Origin: Cryobacterium aureum
Lineage (GTDB): Bacteria; Actinomycetota; Actinomycetes; Actinomycetales; Microbacteriaceae
DNA length: 64,000 nucleotides
Direction: 5' to 3'
Assembly (NCBI RefSeq): GCF_002954245.1
Contig: NZ_PPTG01000009.1
Coordinates: 186,001 to 250,000, forward strand
The notes under the pieces are model-generated. The model searched no databases and was not told the origin of the DNA. It saw only the letters and a program-made list of their open reading frames with translations. How positions within the stretch are numbered: the first letter of the stretch is position 1; every line of letters starts with the position of its first letter. The position numbers and the translations under genes were made by a program. Below, one piece after another: positions 17,301 to 26,116 of this stretch.

Positions 17301-18986
17301 CTACGGCAGCAGGCGGTCCCCAGCCTTCTTGGGGAGGCGAGCCGCTGCGGCACGGGCGATTGCTGCCGCGGCTTCGTTGGCGACTGCGTCGAAGTCGACG
17401 CCGTTGATCGAATCAGAAACGGATGCTTCCGCTGCCGACCGTGCAGCTGCGGCAGCAGTCGCCGCCGAGGCACCAACCGATGGCGAGGACGCTGCTGCTG
17501 AAGGCGCTGCTGCTGAAGGCCCTGCTACTGAAGGCGAGGGTGCCGCTGAGGGCGACGCGGCGCCGGCACCGGTCAAACGCGACGAAGCAACAGGTGAGAC
17601 GGATGCGCCAGCGTGCGCGGGCGCCGCGTTCCGCAGGGCGGCTCCGGCCGTTCCGCCGAGCAGCCCGCCGAGCAGGTCCTTGATGCCGATTCCCATGGTG
17701 GAGCCGAGTACGGCGTCGACCTCGCTGAAGCCCGACGCGACGTTCTTGGAGAGTTGGCTGGCACCATCCGTTGAAATGACGGTGAGCTGGTCGATGTTGC
17801 CCATGGGCGCCGCGAGTTCGTGCGCGATCTGCGGGAGCATCTCAACCAGGCGCAGCTGAATGAGCGCTTCGGACTGCTGGGCGACGGCCTCGGCGGAGAG
17901 ACGTGTGGCCGTGGCCTCTGCGGTACCGCGGGCCAGAATGGCATCGGCCTCGGCCTGGCCCTCGGCGCGGGTGGCGTCGGCGTTGGCGACACGGCTGTCG
18001 CGATCGGCGGTGGCCTTGGCGACGGAGGCCTCGGCCGCGGCGATCGCGGTCACCCGAATTCGGTAAGCATCCGCGTCGGCGATGGCGTTGACCTCGGACT
18101 CGAGCTCGGCCTTACGCAGGCTGGCGCGGCGCTGGGCAGTGAGTTCCTGCTCCTGCACGATGGCCTGCTGGGCCTTGGCCTCGGCGAGAGGCCTGGACGC
18201 GGCCGCCTCGGCGGAGGCCTTGTCGGTGTCGAGCTGCAGCGCGGCCTTGCGCAGGGCGAGAGTGTTCTGCGCCTCTGCAATGGCCTGCTCGGCGGTGATC
18301 AGGGCTTCCTGCGACTCGCGGTTGGCGACGTGCTCGGCAACCTCGGCCTGGCGGCGCACCTTGGCCTGCTCGGCACGACCGATGTCGCGAATGTAGTCGT
18401 TCTCGTCGGTGATGCCCTTGATCTCGAAGGAGTCGACATCGAGGCCCTGGTTGGCGAGCGACTCGCGCGCGGTGGCGAGCACCGAGCTACCGAGTTCGTC
18501 GCGCTTCTGAATGACGGTCATGACGTCGGTCGCGCCGATCGAGGATCGCAGTGAACCGCTCAGCACCTCCTGCGCGAAGCCGTCGATGTTCTTGTCCTGC
18601 CCGAGGAACCGCTGGGCGGCGGCGCGAATCGCGGCCGGGTCGTCGCCGACCTTAACGATGGCGACGGCTTCGACCGAGAGAGTGATGCCGTTGCGGTCCT
18701 GTGCGACGGCGGTGATCTCAATCGCCCGGCTGCGCAGGCTGATTTTGAACGCCTTCTGGAAGAAGGGGGTGATGAACACGCCCTGCCCGTGCACGACGCG
18801 CTGGCCGGATTCTTCGAGTGTGGCGCCATCAACGATGGTCTTACGGCTCTTCTTGCCGGTGATGATGAGGGCCTCATCGGGCCCGGCGTTCTTGTAGATG
18901 GTCTTGGCGTAGATCAAGCCAATGAGTAGGACGACAATGATCGTGAAAATGATCCCGGGGATCGGGCTGAACAGAAAATCGAGCAT
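17301..18986 (-). CDS. flotillin-like SPFH-domain protein
   Basis: 561 aa. An N-terminal membrane helix (residues 9-25, GIIFTIIVVLLIGLIY) is followed by an SPFH/band-7 domain (KAFKISLRSRAIEITAVAQDRNGITL, DDPAAIRAAAQRFLGQ). A long Ala/Glu-rich coiled coil with AEA repeats follows, then a flotillin C-terminus (IQLRLVEMLPQIAHELAAPMGNIDQLTVIS). The last 100 residues are low-complexity Ala/Ser/Pro, encoded partly by 15-bp tandem repeats near 17500-17545, and are an extension beyond usual flotillins. Flotillins scaffold membrane microdomains. The gene lies downstream of, and parallel to, the caspase-hydrolase fusion; a functional link is only suggested by position. Confidence 0.9.
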   Translation of the reverse strand: MLDFLFSPIPGIIFTIIVVLLIGLIYAKTIYKNAGPDEALIITGKKSRKTIVDGATLEESGQRVVHGQGVFITPFFQKAFKISLRSRAIEITAVAQDRNGITLSVEAVAIVKVGDDPAAIRAAAQRFLGQDKNIDGFAQEVLSGSLRSSIGATDVMTVIQKRDELGSSVLATARESLANQGLDVDSFEIKGITDENDYIRDIGRAEQAKVRRQAEVAEHVANRESQEALITAEQAIAEAQNTLALRKAALQLDTDKASAEAAASRPLAEAKAQQAIVQEQELTAQRRASLRKAELESEVNAIADADAYRIRVTAIAAAEASVAKATADRDSRVANADATRAEGQAEADAILARGTAEATATRLSAEAVAQQSEALIQLRLVEMLPQIAHELAAPMGNIDQLTVISTDGASQLSKNVASGFSEVDAVLGSTMGIGIKDLLGGLLGGTAGAALRNAAPAHAGASVSPVASSRLTGAGAASPSAAPSPSVAGPSAAAPSAAASSPSVGASAATAAAAARSAAEASVSDSINGVDFDAVANEAAAAIARAAAARLPKKAGDRLLP

Positions 18987-19375
18987 GGGGTCCTTCCGAA
19001 GCGCAAGGGTGCGAACATCGTTTCGGCGCTCCGGTCAGGTTTCCGTCGCGCCGAGCTGTGCGTCCAGTCTCGCAGGCCACGGCGTCGGATGCGAAAGTTG
19101 TCGACATTCAGTGCCTTCCGTTGCGCCCATCCCGGCCTCCCAACCGCCCATTTCCGGGCGCGCGGGAGCTGCGCCGCTGCCTGCGAGGCGCAACTCCCAC
19201 GCACCGGCGCGGGTCCAGCGCGACGCGCTGCGCCGAAGTTCCGGCCATATTCAAACTCCCGCCAATCGGCGTACCTCCCGCGCCGCCGGCTCGGCCAGCG
19301 GACCCCACTGGCCGCAGCCCCCGCGCACCGGCGCGGCCCCCGCACGGCAGCCTCCCAGTCGCGAAGCTCGACGGT
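18987..19375. other. 389-bp GC-rich intergenic region
   Basis: Lies between the caspase-hydrolase gene stop and the flotillin start, both on the minus strand. Open frames here have no recognisable protein character. It presumably holds the flotillin promoter, but I could not pick one out. Confidence 0.5.
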
Positions 19376-21676
19376 CTACCCTTCGATGAAGTCCGCAGCG
19401 GCGCGCAGGAATGCGGCGGCCGCGAGGGCGCGCGCCGCGGCATCCGTTTCGCTCGAGCCAGCGCTGCCCACCACTCCTGCCGGGCCAGCGGATGCCGCAA
19501 GCGGTTCGATCCCGCCTGCGCCGCCCGCAGGCGCTATGCCGGCAGCCGCGTCGAGCAGCGCCGAAAGTGCGCCCGGAGTCGTAGCGGAGCCGGCCCCAAT
19601 GCCCGAAAGCGAGCCTGACCCCGGACCCGCCGCGACCCCGCCCACAGCCAAACTGGCACCAGCACCAGCACCAGCCAGCGGCCCGAGAAACACCCTCGAT
19701 TTCGCCGCGCGGGGGCCGTTGAAGTCGGGGTTCTGCCGCGGCTGACTGGAGAATGCCTCGCGTACCTTGGCCAAGAATTCCGCGTTGGTCAGGCGATTGG
19801 CACTAGGCACCACGAGCAGGCTCGCCGCCACGGTGAAATCGCCGTGCCCGCCGGTCTCATAAGCGACCTCGGTGGGTTTGCACGCGCTGAACAGCACCTC
19901 CCGCGCCAGCGCGCGCTTGCCTGCCCGCGCGGGCGTGCCGCGTTTGGCCCGATAGTTCCTGCTGGTCTGCTCATCCGGAATGATGAACCGCGCCCGACGG
20001 CCGTGCGGGGCGGATGCCGCACTCAGGTCGGCGACATCGACCGGCTGCAGCTGCAACCGGCGTTGGCCGTCGCCGGAATGGCAGGAGTCGAAGAACGCCG
20101 TGAGGCTGACGCCGTCGGGCAACTGGTCGAAGATCTCCCCCAGATCATCGTCGATGACCAGGTTGCCGTCGCGAAAGTCGATCGGACAGAGGGCTTCGTC
20201 GTACTTCGTCTCCGCGTTGCCAGGCTCGGACTCGTCGCCGTCCAGGTCGCCGACGTAGGTGCCGTGCCCGGCGTACTGAAAGACCAGCACGTCGCCGGCG
20301 ACGCTGCTGGCGACCAGGTCGAGTAGCCCGAGCAAAATGTTCTGTCGGGTGGCTTCGGCGTCGAGCAGGGTACGCACAGCGAACCCGACGGTGGCGAATT
20401 GGGCGGCCGAGGCCTCGGCATCCGCTACGCAGCCGTAGAGGGCATCGCCGCCCGGATAGGCGTTGATGCCCACACAGAGTGCCTGGCGGGTGCCGACAGG
20501 TCGGGGCGCTGACGGTGCGGGCGCTGGCCACAACTCATCGCCGAGGTCGCGGGTGACCGGGAACGACTGGATGCGCGAGCTTCCGGTGACCCGGCGGGCC
20601 ACGCTGTCCATGGTGGGGATGTCGTTGTCGAAACCACCGTGACTGGTCGACGTGCTGCGGCTGGCCAGCGGGCCGCTCGTGGTCTTCGACCAGACGATGT
20701 CGGCAGCGCCGTCCACTCCAGGCGACCCGCTTGCACCGGAAAGGCCGAACAACCGAGCCAGCACGGGGTCGGCGCGCAGGCATTCTTCGAGGCCGAGAAT
20801 GGGCGAGAATTCTTCGGGTTCGAATGAGGCGCGCACGAGGTAGAGCAGGGATTTTCCGTAGGCACCGAGGCAGGTATCGTCGCGTTCGAGCTTCTCGGTC
20901 ATCGTGAACATGGCGAGGGATTTCACGCCGTGCCCGAGCAGGGGCACGATCTGCTTCTCAAAGACATCGGTGCGCACGGCCGGCGCGAGCAAGGTGAGCG
21001 TTTCCACGGACGGCACGCCCGCCTTCAACGCTGCAGGCAGGAAGAAGGAGTGAAAAATCGATCCGGCGCTGTGCCCGACGGCGTGCACACTGATCGTGTC
21101 GGGGTGGGCCGTGCAGTAAGCGCCGAGCGCTTCGGCCACGTAGCGGGCGCCGCCGTCACCGGCCGACGCGGCCTCCGCCGAGCGTTTCATCTGCCCCCAA
21201 ATCGCCGGGCCCTGCCCAAATCTAGCTGCCAGTTCGAGCACCCGGTCTTTTGCTTCATCGAGCCAACCGCGGCGACCCTGCGCCCAGTCGCCGACCGCGC
21301 TCGTGATGGCTCCGGCGAGGCTGGTCTCCCATACGAAGTGAATTGGATAGACGCCGTTGGATTTCCACCAGTCCACCTGGGTCTGGGCGATTCGCAGCCC
21401 GGATTGCTCATCGACGAGCCCGCCATGGGCGTAGAACACCACCGGAACAACGCCGCCATGCTCGGCCACGAAAGCTGGCAGGTGCGTGGCGAAGATGGCG
21501 TCGACGTCCTTCTTCGTGGTCGTGAATGCTCCGGTCGACGAGAATTTTCCGCCGCTGAGGTTGACCACGTGCGGCCGCAACGCGTCCAATTCGCTCTGCG
21601 GCAACGGCGGCGGCCGCTTCGTTGGACCGGTCCGCTTCGTTGGACCGGTCGGCTTCGTGGGGCTCGAATCGGGCAT
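19376..21676 (-). CDS. alpha/beta-hydrolase - caspase (peptidase C14) fusion protein
   Basis: 766 aa. Residues about 1-30 are Pro/Thr/Lys-rich with a TGPTKR repeat. An alpha/beta-hydrolase-like domain follows (VPVVFYAHGGLVDEQSG, then nucleophile elbow GHSAGS near residue 203). From about 395 there is a caspase domain: ALCVGINAYPGGDALYGCVADAE, catalytic His in YAGHGT (near 468) and catalytic Cys in FFDSCHSGDG (near 530). The tail from about 660 is Ala/Gly/Pro low complexity. Bacterial caspase homologues cleave proteins, often in conflict or cell-death settings. A lipase/esterase-like domain on the same chain is unusual. It is divergent from an HExxH peptidase and near a second caspase. Substrates are unknown. 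Confidence 0.85.
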   Translation of the reverse strand: MPDSSPTKPTGPTKRTGPTKRPPPLPQSELDALRPHVVNLSGGKFSSTGAFTTTKKDVDAIFATHLPAFVAEHGGVVPVVFYAHGGLVDEQSGLRIAQTQVDWWKSNGVYPIHFVWETSLAGAITSAVGDWAQGRRGWLDEAKDRVLELAARFGQGPAIWGQMKRSAEAASAGDGGARYVAEALGAYCTAHPDTISVHAVGHSAGSIFHSFFLPAALKAGVPSVETLTLLAPAVRTDVFEKQIVPLLGHGVKSLAMFTMTEKLERDDTCLGAYGKSLLYLVRASFEPEEFSPILGLEECLRADPVLARLFGLSGASGSPGVDGAADIVWSKTTSGPLASRSTSTSHGGFDNDIPTMDSVARRVTGSSRIQSFPVTRDLGDELWPAPAPSAPRPVGTRQALCVGINAYPGGDALYGCVADAEASAAQFATVGFAVRTLLDAEATRQNILLGLLDLVASSVAGDVLVFQYAGHGTYVGDLDGDESEPGNAETKYDEALCPIDFRDGNLVIDDDLGEIFDQLPDGVSLTAFFDSCHSGDGQRRLQLQPVDVADLSAASAPHGRRARFIIPDEQTSRNYRAKRGTPARAGKRALAREVLFSACKPTEVAYETGGHGDFTVAASLLVVPSANRLTNAEFLAKVREAFSSQPRQNPDFNGPRAAKSRVFLGPLAGAGAGASLAVGGVAAGPGSGSLSGIGAGSATTPGALSALLDAAAGIAPAGGAGGIEPLAASAGPAGVVGSAGSSETDAAARALAAAAFLRAAADFIEG

Positions 21677-21826
21677 GGCTCAGGTCCTTTCACGGGCAGA
21701 CGGCGACGGGCGGGCGCTGCGATTATCGCCCCCGAGCGTTACCGCGGTGTTACTGCAGCGCACGCCTTGACAGACCAGTGGTTCGGTTGCATATTGCAGA
21801 CACAAACGGATGCTGCGGGGCGCGCG

Positions 21827-23440
21827 ATGACGACTGGAGCGGAGACGACCGGTGCCGAGCCGACCCGTACCGACACTGTGTCGAGCAATCCGGGCCACAG
21901 CGGCCTGCAGGTGAGCCTGACCGTGCTCGCCGAGGGTCCCTTCACGAAGGCTGGAGCGGCCGGCCGGCAAGCCCTCCTCACGACCACCCTGCGAGTGCCG
22001 GTCGAGCGCATCGGACCCGAGCCGCGCAGCGCTCGATTCGACGTCATCGTGCGGCGCCCCGGCGAGAAACCGTTCAGCCTCGACCTCGGATCCCCCACCC
22101 CACCGTGGATGATCGTCGACGAGAAGCCTCCGAACAACCTCGCCGAGCTCCTGCAGGACAGCCGCTTCTTGGCGCAGCAGGTGTACGCGGTGGCGGCATC
22201 CACTCTGGCGCTGTTCGAATCGACCCTGGGGCGGCGGATGGGCTGGGTGAACGGCGGGCGACTGACCATCAGCGCCTATGACCGGGTCTCCTACCGGGAG
22301 TCCGGTTACTATCGCAACGACGGCCTGATTCGATTCGGGCACAAGCGCGACGGGCGCACCGAGAAGGCCGTGCCGCTCGCACTATTCAGGGACCTCGTGG
22401 CGCACGAGGTCACCCACGCGATCGTCGACGGCTACCGGCCGAAATGGGCCGATTCGCACGCCGAAACCGACCAGCTGGCCCTGCACGAAGCCATCGCCGA
22501 CCTCGTGGCCCTGCTCTCGGTGTTCTCCACCCAAACCCTGGTCGAGCAGTTGCTGACCCAGACCGAGAACCTCGACCTCGCCACCCTCGACGAAGACCTG
22601 CTGCGCAGCGACCTGTTTCGACTCGGTGACGGACTGTTCAAACGCGGCACGATTCGGCCGTCGCTGTGCAATGACATCGCGGCCGAATGGCGCACGCTGC
22701 CCGACCCGCGCCTGCGGGGCGGCGCGATCGTGCAGGTGCTGCTGCGCGTGGTGGCCCGGCTGTGGCTCCAACGCCTCGACTTACCCGGCGGCCGCTCGAG
22801 CCTGTACCAGGTGGCACGGGCCGGGGCATCCGTCGGGCGTCAGGTTTTGAGCATGCTCATTCGCAGCCTGGGCTACATGGCTCCGGTCGATGTGACCCGG
22901 GAAGACCTGCTGCGCGGCATTCTCGCCGCCGACACGGCGGTCGTGCCCGACGACGACCTCGACTATCGCGGCACCGTCGTGACGGCCTTTACCGAGGCCG
23001 GAATCGTGCTGCCCGGAGCCACCGATCTCTCGGGCGTCGGGGATTTTGTGGGGCTGCGGTATCCGGTTCGCCTGGCCGCGCTGGCTTCTGATCCGGAGGA
23101 GATCGTGCGCTTTCTGTGGGAGAACCCCACCCTGCTCGCGGCGGCGAAGATCGACCCGACCCGGCCAATCGTCGTTGAACGGGTGCGGCCCACCCTGCGC
23201 GTCGGCCCCGACGGCTTCGTCGTGTCGGAGATCGGCGCCACCTTCACGCAGGAGTTTCAGCTGAGCGCCGCCGAAGCTCGCAGCCTGGGGCTGTCCACCC
23301 GGGCGCCGGTATTCATTCGCGGCGGCGGGCAGCTGCGGTTCGACGAGGGTGGACGCCTCAGCTTCGCGGCCCTCAAGCCGATCCTCGACGTCGAGCGGCA
23401 GCGCCCGCTGCGCAAACCTGCGCGCGCAGCCTCGCGTTGA
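21827..23440 (+). CDS. HExxH gluzincin-like metallopeptidase
   Basis: 537 aa from the ATG at 21827; the same frame is open much further upstream, but that part is the shadow of the caspase gene. The zinc motif HEVTH is at residues about 192-196, and HEAIAD at about 220 supplies the third ligand and a thermolysin-type arrangement. The C-terminal half contains RSLGYMAPVDVTREDLLRGILAAD, found in large bacterial gluzincins of unknown substrate. No signal peptide is seen, so it is probably cytoplasmic. It diverges from the caspase-hydrolase gene with 150 bp between starts, and its 3' end overlaps the second caspase gene by 68 bp on the opposite strand. A joint proteolytic system is inference. Confidence 0.8.
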   Translation: MTTGAETTGAEPTRTDTVSSNPGHSGLQVSLTVLAEGPFTKAGAAGRQALLTTTLRVPVERIGPEPRSARFDVIVRRPGEKPFSLDLGSPTPPWMIVDEKPPNNLAELLQDSRFLAQQVYAVAASTLALFESTLGRRMGWVNGGRLTISAYDRVSYRESGYYRNDGLIRFGHKRDGRTEKAVPLALFRDLVAHEVTHAIVDGYRPKWADSHAETDQLALHEAIADLVALLSVFSTQTLVEQLLTQTENLDLATLDEDLLRSDLFRLGDGLFKRGTIRPSLCNDIAAEWRTLPDPRLRGGAIVQVLLRVVARLWLQRLDLPGGRSSLYQVARAGASVGRQVLSMLIRSLGYMAPVDVTREDLLRGILAADTAVVPDDDLDYRGTVVTAFTEAGIVLPGATDLSGVGDFVGLRYPVRLAALASDPEEIVRFLWENPTLLAAAKIDPTRPIVVERVRPTLRVGPDGFVVSEIGATFTQEFQLSAAEARSLGLSTRAPVFIRGGGQLRFDEGGRLSFAALKPILDVERQRPLRKPARAASR

Positions 23441-24197
23441 CCTGCTTGATCACCTCGCCCCGGCTCGAACCGGACTGCAGGGCATCCAGCAGAAAGTGCG
23501 TGAATGCGCCGTTGTACCGGCCCTCGAAGTTGGCGTCGGCAGCCGTTTGGTCGGCCCGGCAGGCGGCGAACAGCACCGGTTTCGCCGCGGATCTCGACGA
23601 GCGCACGAGGTCGCGCAGGGTGCGGGTGTCGGCGCCCTCTGCCTCGGCGCCGTCCCGGCCGAGCGGTGTCGGCGGCGGTACGAACCGGGGGCGCCGGTCG
23701 TCGGCCGTGGGCACCAGGTCCATGGCGCGCAGCCCGCTTCCGCTGTGACAGGTGTCGAGGATCACATCGAGCAGCACTCCCTTCGGAAGCCGGGCAAACA
23801 GGTCGTGCAGCTCATCGTCGACGATGAGCGAGCCCGGATCCCACGCGGCACCGTTCTGCCGCAGGTCATAAGTGACGAAGACCTCATCGACCTGGTCGGG
23901 TTCGTCGCCGCTCGTGTCGGGCAGTTGCGTGCCGTGACTCGACATGGTGAAGACGATGTGATCGAGGTGCTCCCCCGGCGTGTTCGCCCGGTCGAGCGCC
24001 TCGGTCATCGTCCCGAACACGGCGTCCCTGGTTGCGGCCTGGTCGGTCAGCACCGTGATGCTCACGTCGGAAAATCCGAACGCCGAGCCGAGCAGCGCGC
24101 TGACATCGTTGGCATCGTTCACACAGCCGTTCAGCCAGCTATTAGTCGGCAGGTTCTCGAACTTATTGATTCCAACACACAGAGCGAATTGAGTCAT
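23373..24197 (-). CDS. caspase family protein (peptidase C14)
   Basis: 274 aa from the ATG at 24197 (MTQFALCVGINKFENLP), chosen because the conserved caspase strand starts directly there; upstream codons to 24227 look non-coding. The catalytic His is in TMSSHGTQLPD (near 86) and the Cys in LDTCHSGSGLRA (near 151). After a charged insert the C-terminus has PVLFAACRADQTA and GAFTHFLLDAL, as in metacaspase-like proteases. It is a stand-alone caspase without fused domains, unlike the neighbour 2 kb away. Its 3' end overlaps the metallopeptidase gene in antisense. Confidence 0.88.
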   Translation of the reverse strand: MTQFALCVGINKFENLPTNSWLNGCVNDANDVSALLGSAFGFSDVSITVLTDQAATRDAVFGTMTEALDRANTPGEHLDHIVFTMSSHGTQLPDTSGDEPDQVDEVFVTYDLRQNGAAWDPGSLIVDDELHDLFARLPKGVLLDVILDTCHSGSGLRAMDLVPTADDRRPRFVPPPTPLGRDGAEAEGADTRTLRDLVRSSRSAAKPVLFAACRADQTAADANFEGRYNGAFTHFLLDALQSGSSRGEVIKQVNARLRAQVCAAGAAARRRGSA

Positions 24198-24455
24198 GGT
24201 GTTCCAAATTTGACAGAGCCGACACAAGCGGATGCCGCGGGTGACGGCTGCACACTCCGCGACAACCGAGGGTAACCGCGTGGGCGTTACCGGCGAGTTA
24301 CTCGGGTGGCACGGACCCGTTATTCAGCCTGCGCCGATGCATCCGTTTTGGGGGTATCGGCATTGACAACCGCGGCGGTGCTGGCCATTCTGGGCGTAGC
24401 AGCACCCGCCGTATTGGTGCGGGCCCGCTGTGTACCCTTCGCGGATCGAGCACTC

Positions 24456-25204
24456 ATGGGATTTTCAGCGACACCGGGCTGGGATCTTCGCGTGCGGGGC
24501 TACTGGCAGTTGCGCTACAACGGCGTGTCGGTCGAGGTCGGCGCACGTCAGCAACGGCTGCTCGCCGCTCTCGCCCTCCTGCACACGCAGCCGCGTCACG
24601 TGCTCGCCGCTCTGCTCTGGCCGGACAGCCCCGAACGTCAGTCCGCCGGAAACCTGCGGGCGAGCGTCTTCCGCATCTCGCACGAACTCCCGCGACTGTT
24701 GAGCGCGACCGACCCCCTGCGACTCGACGCCGCAGTGCGCGTTGACCTGCGCGAGGTGCGGGAGTTGATCACCGAGATCACGCTGACCGGCACACGTCTG
24801 GTGCCGCCGGAGTCCAGCGATCTGCTGCAGGAAGCCAACCTGTTGCCGGGCTGGTATGAGGCTGGTATGAGGAATGGGTGATCGACCAGCAGGATCACCC
24901 GCTGAACCAGCGGGTCGATGCGCTGGAAGCCCTGGCCCGCTCCTATCTGGTCGCCGGCAGTTTCAGCCGCGCCCTGGGAGCGGCGCGGGCGGCGGCGGTC
25001 GTCGACCCGTTGCGCGAAAGCGCCCAGCACCTGCTCGTGCGCTGCCACTTGGCCGAAGACAACTATGCGTCGGCGGTGCAGGTGTACCGCAGTTTTCGGG
25101 CCCACCTCGGCCGGGAACTCGGCGTCGAACCGTCGGCCCATTTCGCCGAGCTGCTCGGCCTGGATTCCACAATCGTCGCCCCCGCCTGCTCGTTCGGGCG
25201 ATGA
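24456..25204 (+). pseudogene. SARP-like BTAD transcriptional regulator, frameshifted
   Basis: Two consecutive frames together make one small SARP/AfsR-type regulator. The first (from MGFSATPGWDLRVRGYW) has a winged-helix DNA-binding domain (ARQQRLLAALALL, LWPDSPERQSAGNLRASVFRIS) and stops at 24881. The second continues with the BTAD (VIDQQDHPLNQRVDALEALA, HLLVRCHLAEDNYASAVQVYRSF). The break is an 11-bp tandem duplication at 24851-24872. Removing one copy restores GWYEEWVIDQ, the expected junction. Either a pseudogene or a slippage-switchable gene. The exact start is uncertain. It lies next to the caspase genes and may have regulated them. Confidence 0.8.
24851..24872 (+). repeat. 11-bp tandem duplication causing a frameshift
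   Basis: CTGGTATGAGG at 24851-24861 is repeated exactly at 24862-24872. Two copies shift the BTAD regulator frame and create a stop at 24879-24881; one copy would give an intact protein. Confidence 0.9.
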
Positions 25205-25258
25205 AACCCAGCTGAGCTCACAGGAGGTTCTCACTCGGGGCCAACTTATGATCGACCG

Positions 25259-26110
25259 GTGACTGAAACAGCCCTCCCCCTCCCCTTCCGCCCCCAGTCC
25301 CGCTGGGTGCGCAGCGTCGGGCTCATGATCTTCTTCAGCCGTTGGCTGCAGGCGCCCCTCTATATCGGCCTGATCATCGCGCAGGTCATCTACGTGATCG
25401 TGTTCATGGTCGAGCTCATCAACCTCGGCGGCGACGTCTGGACGTCACTGACCGTTCCGAGCGACGACGGCGGCATTCACGTTGAAGAAGCCGCAATTAT
25501 GCTGTCCGTGCTCGGCCTGATCGACGTCGTGATGATCGCGAATTTGCTGATCATGGTCATCATCGGCGGCTACGAGACGTTTGTGTCGCGCATCCGTCTG
25601 GAGGGTCACCCCGACCAGCCCGAATGGCTCTCCCACGTCAACGCCAACGTGCTCAAGGTCAAACTCGCCATGGCCATCGTCGGAATCTCCTCGATTCATC
25701 TGCTCAAGACCTTTATCGAAGTCGGTGACCTGGCCGCGCGCGGTACCCCAGTGGACTCGAACCCCACCGAGACCATCACCGGCAACGTCTATACCTGGGA
25801 CGGCGTGCTCTGGCAGGTCATCATTCACATGGTGTTCATTCTTTCGGCGATCGCCCTGGCCTGGATCGACCGCATGTCGCAGGCCGGGCATGCCGCTTCG
25901 GCGCTTGCGCCTTCACCCGGCCACGGGCCCGCCGTCGCCCCGGAGCCGGTCGCGGCTCTGACTGCCGCACCCATCAGGCGCGAACTCGCGCCCGCTGCAT
26001 CCACCGGCATCGCCCTGCACCTGACCCAACTCGGCCAACTGCGCGACGCCGGCGTCGTAACGGATGCCGAATTCCTCGCCAAGAAGACGGAACTGCTCGC
26101 CCGCTACTAG
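25259..26110 (+). CDS. YqhA/UPF0114-like membrane protein with C-terminal SHOCT domain
   Basis: 283 aa, GTG start at 25259. Residues about 15-210 match the UPF0114 (YqhA) family: FFSRWLQAPLYIGLIIAQVIY, VMIANLLIMVIIGGYETFVSR and SSIHLLKTFIEV, with about four transmembrane helices. A Pro/Ala linker leads to a C-terminal SHOCT motif (LTQLGQLRDAGVVTDAEFLAKKTELLARY region), a short helical domain often found at the ends of bacterial membrane proteins. Standard YqhA is about 165 aa and lacks this tail. Function is unknown. The nearest GGAGG lies about 35 bp upstream, so the start is not certain. Confidence 0.8.
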   Translation: MTETALPLPFRPQSRWVRSVGLMIFFSRWLQAPLYIGLIIAQVIYVIVFMVELINLGGDVWTSLTVPSDDGGIHVEEAAIMLSVLGLIDVVMIANLLIMVIIGGYETFVSRIRLEGHPDQPEWLSHVNANVLKVKLAMAIVGISSIHLLKTFIEVGDLAARGTPVDSNPTETITGNVYTWDGVLWQVIIHMVFILSAIALAWIDRMSQAGHAASALAPSPGHGPAVAPEPVAALTAAPIRRELAPAASTGIALHLTQLGQLRDAGVVTDAEFLAKKTELLARY

Positions 26111-26116
26111 TGCTCA

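Noticed and set aside
20930..21826. Upstream extension of the metallopeptidase frame
   Set aside because: This 900-bp open stretch is antisense to the caspase-hydrolase gene and has no homology. The ATG at 21827 is taken instead.
24306..24455. N-terminal extension of the BTAD regulator with a hydrophobic stretch
   Set aside because: The extension has no counterpart in SARP-like regulators, and the DNA-binding domain begins just after the ATG at 24456.
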